The notes under the pieces: generated by a model
Told to the model about the DNA's origin: nothing
The model's database searches: none
Seen by the model: the letters and a program-made list of their open reading frames with translations, nothing else
Position numbers and translations under genes: made by a program
From: Flavobacteriales bacterium
GTDB lineage: Bacteria > Bacteroidota > Bacteroidia > Flavobacteriales_D > Cryomorphaceae
Direction of reading: 5' to 3'
DNA length: 6,124 nt
NCBI GenBank assembly: GCA_020200995.1
Contig: JAIVHQ010000080.1
Span: forward strand, 1-6,124
Part shown: positions 4,699 through 6,124 of the stretch, in pieces
Numbering within the stretch: position 1 is the first letter of the stretch
Layout of the letters: every line of letters starts with the position of its first letter

Positions 4699-4831
4699 AG
4701 AGGTTTTCAACTGTCAGCACGGTAATTGTCAATAACTCGGATATTTTTCCTTGCTTTGGACCTGAATCATCTATTCCAAAAACAGCTAAATTAAACGCAC
4801 TGCGATACTTAACACATTTTAACTGAGCAGT

Positions 4832-4864
4832 GTTGTCTTTCGGCAATCAATATTGTGACTTTTG
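4832..4864 (+). promoter_or_regulatory. Probable moxR operon promoter
   Basis: GACTTTTG at 4857-4864 is one base off TAnnTTTG, and a -33 candidate GTTG (4832-4835) lies 21 bases upstream. Transcription near 4871 leaves a leader of about 56 bases before the ATG at 4927. A GTG at 4855, in frame with moxR, would fall inside this promoter, which argues against it as the start. Confidence 0.45.
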
Positions 4865-4888
4865 CGTGTCGCAGAAAAGCTGCGCACG
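4865..4888 (+). promoter_or_regulatory. Inverted repeat at the moxR transcription start
   Basis: Positions 4865-4874 (CGTGTCGCAG) pair with 4880-4888 (CTGCGCACG), nine pairs with one bulged T, around an AAAAG loop. It sits directly after the probable -7 element and over the expected start site, a position suited to an operator. It could equally be a 5' hairpin in a longer transcript. No regulator is identifiable. Confidence 0.4.
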
Positions 4889-4926
4889 GACTACATTTCA
4901 GCCAACCAAATTCAGAAAAACTCCGA

Positions 4927-5982
4927 ATGAGTACAGAAGAAACCGGGCAAGAGCCCATTGCCTCGTCCACATCCGGTGCAGCGACATCACCGGAGGGTGA
5001 CATCAGGGCGCTCAATGCGAAGATCAAAGAAGAGAGTGCATTCATTGAGCTGATCAAGCTCGAGATGGAAAAGGTGATCATCGGACAGCACGACATGGTC
5101 GACAAGCTGCTGATCGCCCTTCTGGCAAACGGCCACATCCTGCTTGAAGGTGTGCCGGGACTGGCAAAAACATTGGCCATTAAAGCCCTGTCGAGCTGCA
5201 TCAGTGTGGATTTCAGCAGGCTGCAATTCACCCCCGACCTACTCCCCGCCGATGTGGTGGGGACCATGATATACAATCCCAAAACGCAGGATTTCAGCGT
5301 AAAGCAAGGCCCTATATTTGCCAATTTCGTGCTGGCTGATGAGATCAACCGCGCCCCGGCCAAGGTGCAAAGCGCCCTGCTCGAAGCCATGCAGGAGCGG
5401 CAGGTGACCATCGGCGGACAAACCTTTTCGCTACCCGAACCCTTTCTGGTGCTCGCCACCCAGAACCCCATCGAGCAGGAAGGAACCTACCCGCTGCCCG
5501 AAGCACAGGTAGACCGGTTTATGATCAAAGTGGTACTGACCTACCCGTCGCGCGATGAGGAAAAAATCATTATTCGAAACAACGTCTCCAAAAATCCTTT
5601 CCCCAAGCCGAAAGCGGTGGTGAGCGCCAGCCAGGTAATGCAGGCCCGCGAAACGGTGAAGGAAGTGTACATGGATGAAAAAATCGAACGATACATCGTC
5701 GATTTGGTCTACGCCACACGCGATCCTGAGGCCTACAAATTGAAAGAGCTGAAAGAGCTGATCGGGTTCGGAGCATCGCCGAGGGCCGGTATCAGCATGG
5801 CCCTGGCCGCAAAAGCCTTCGCATTTATGAACCACCGCGGATTCGTGGTGCCCGAAGATGTGCGCGCCGTATGCCCCGACGTGATGCGCCACCGCATCGG
5901 CCTGACCTATGAAGCGGAAGCCGAGAATGTGAGCGTGGAAGATGTGATCCAAAAAGTACTAAACGCAGTAGAAGTTCCATAA
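4927..5982 (+). CDS. MoxR family AAA+ ATPase
   Basis: MoxR proteins are cytoplasmic AAA+ ATPases thought to act as chaperones that assemble or activate complexes, often together with DUF58 and von Willebrand A-domain (Bat) proteins at the membrane. From the ATG at 4927 the protein is 351 residues. Visible motifs are IIGQ (51-54), Walker A GVPGLAKT (75-82), Walker B VLADEINRA (135-143), SALLEAMQERQVTI (149-162), sensor 1 ATQNP (177-181), the arginine finger in EAQVDRF (R197), and sensor 2 GASPRA (282-287). The first 25 residues are low-complexity and variable. A GTG at 4855 would add 24 residues with no family likeness, so the ATG is preferred. The DUF58 gene begins five bases downstream, as in Bacteroidota aerotolerance (bat) operons. 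Confidence 0.95.
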   Translation: MSTEETGQEPIASSTSGAATSPEGDIRALNAKIKEESAFIELIKLEMEKVIIGQHDMVDKLLIALLANGHILLEGVPGLAKTLAIKALSSCISVDFSRLQFTPDLLPADVVGTMIYNPKTQDFSVKQGPIFANFVLADEINRAPAKVQSALLEAMQERQVTIGGQTFSLPEPFLVLATQNPIEQEGTYPLPEAQVDRFMIKVVLTYPSRDEEKIIIRNNVSKNPFPKPKAVVSASQVMQARETVKEVYMDEKIERYIVDLVYATRDPEAYKLKELKELIGFGASPRAGISMALAAKAFAFMNHRGFVVPEDVRAVCPDVMRHRIGLTYEAEAENVSVEDVIQKVLNAVEVP

Positions 5983-5987
5983 AAACA

Positions 5988-6124
5988 ATGGCTACTGACA
6001 CGGCAGAACTGCTCAAGAAAGTAAGGCGCATAGAACTCAAAACCAAAGGCCTCTCCAACCAGATTTTTTCGGGAGAATACCATTCGGCCTTTAAGGGACG
6101 AGGAATGGCCTTTAGCGAGGTGCG
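5988..6124 (+). CDS. DUF58 protein, N-terminal part (runs off the window)
   Basis: Only the first 45 codons are present. They read ELLKKVRRIELKTKGLSNQI near the start, then FSGEYHSAFKGRGMAFSEVR, which is the characteristic N-terminal signature of the DUF58 family. Members usually run to roughly 290 residues and carry a von Willebrand A-like domain further on, not visible here. The ATG at 5988 lies five bases after the moxR stop, so the two genes are surely one transcript. MoxR and DUF58 proteins are thought to work together, and in Bacteroidota batA/batB-type genes usually follow. The truncation is due to the window edge, not damage. Confidence 0.93.
   Translation, partial: MATDTAELLKKVRRIELKTKGLSNQIFSGEYHSAFKGRGMAFSEV

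Noticed and set aside
4855..4926. GTG start adding 24 residues to MoxR
   Set aside because: The extension overlaps the probable promoter and inverted repeat and has no likeness to MoxR N-termini.
5431..5952. Minus-strand open frame of 173 codons opposite moxR
   Set aside because: Antisense shadow of a well-defined AAA+ gene; histidine/phenylalanine-rich with no recognisable domain. The other minus-strand frames here are also shadows.

Overview
The window looks like chromosomal DNA of a Bacteroidota member, most likely of the Flavobacteriia/Cryomorphaceae type, with fairly balanced base composition (judged by eye). Three things support this. First, the gene content and order fit the phylum: ndk, a DUF721/DciA gene beside recF, a TPR protein beside ribH, and moxR followed by DUF58. 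Second, several genes have upstream sequences close to the Bacteroidota -7 consensus TAnnTTTG. Third, Shine-Dalgarno sequences are mostly absent. The lineage call is inference; no marker gene was compared.

Layout. Positions 1-200 hold a leader and probable promoter for ndk, with no supported gene at the left edge. ndk (201-623, +) ends in a strong intrinsic terminator (653-685). Next comes about 540 bases without a conventional gene (686-1228). It holds one compact hairpin, then two tandem copies of a roughly 165-190 bp unit. Each copy pairs a 28-codon open frame with a GC-rich palindrome. A second, unrelated palindromic repeat (1176-1237) runs into the end of the next gene. On the minus strand, recF (1503-2615) is followed by an overlapping DUF721/DciA-like gene (1229-1522). 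From the same 83-base gap, the plus strand reads a TPR gene (2699-3213) and ribH (3218-3715). The TPR gene appears broken: its N-terminal codons and its TPR body lie in different frames, and the membrane anchor expected between them is missing. Convergent to ribH, on the minus strand, are a MazG-like pyrophosphohydrolase (4259-4651) and a DUF4442 hotdog protein (3757-4269), which overlap by 11 bases. At the right edge moxR (4927-5982) and the start of a DUF58 gene (5988 onward) begin an aerotolerance-type operon.

Functionally this is mainly housekeeping: nucleotide balance and sanitation (ndk, MazG-like), replication and repair (recF, DciA-like), riboflavin synthesis (ribH), and an envelope/stress chaperone system (moxR-DUF58). 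The parts least explained by known families are the duplicated small-frame-plus-palindrome unit at 813-1167 and the junction in the TPR gene near 2760-2776.
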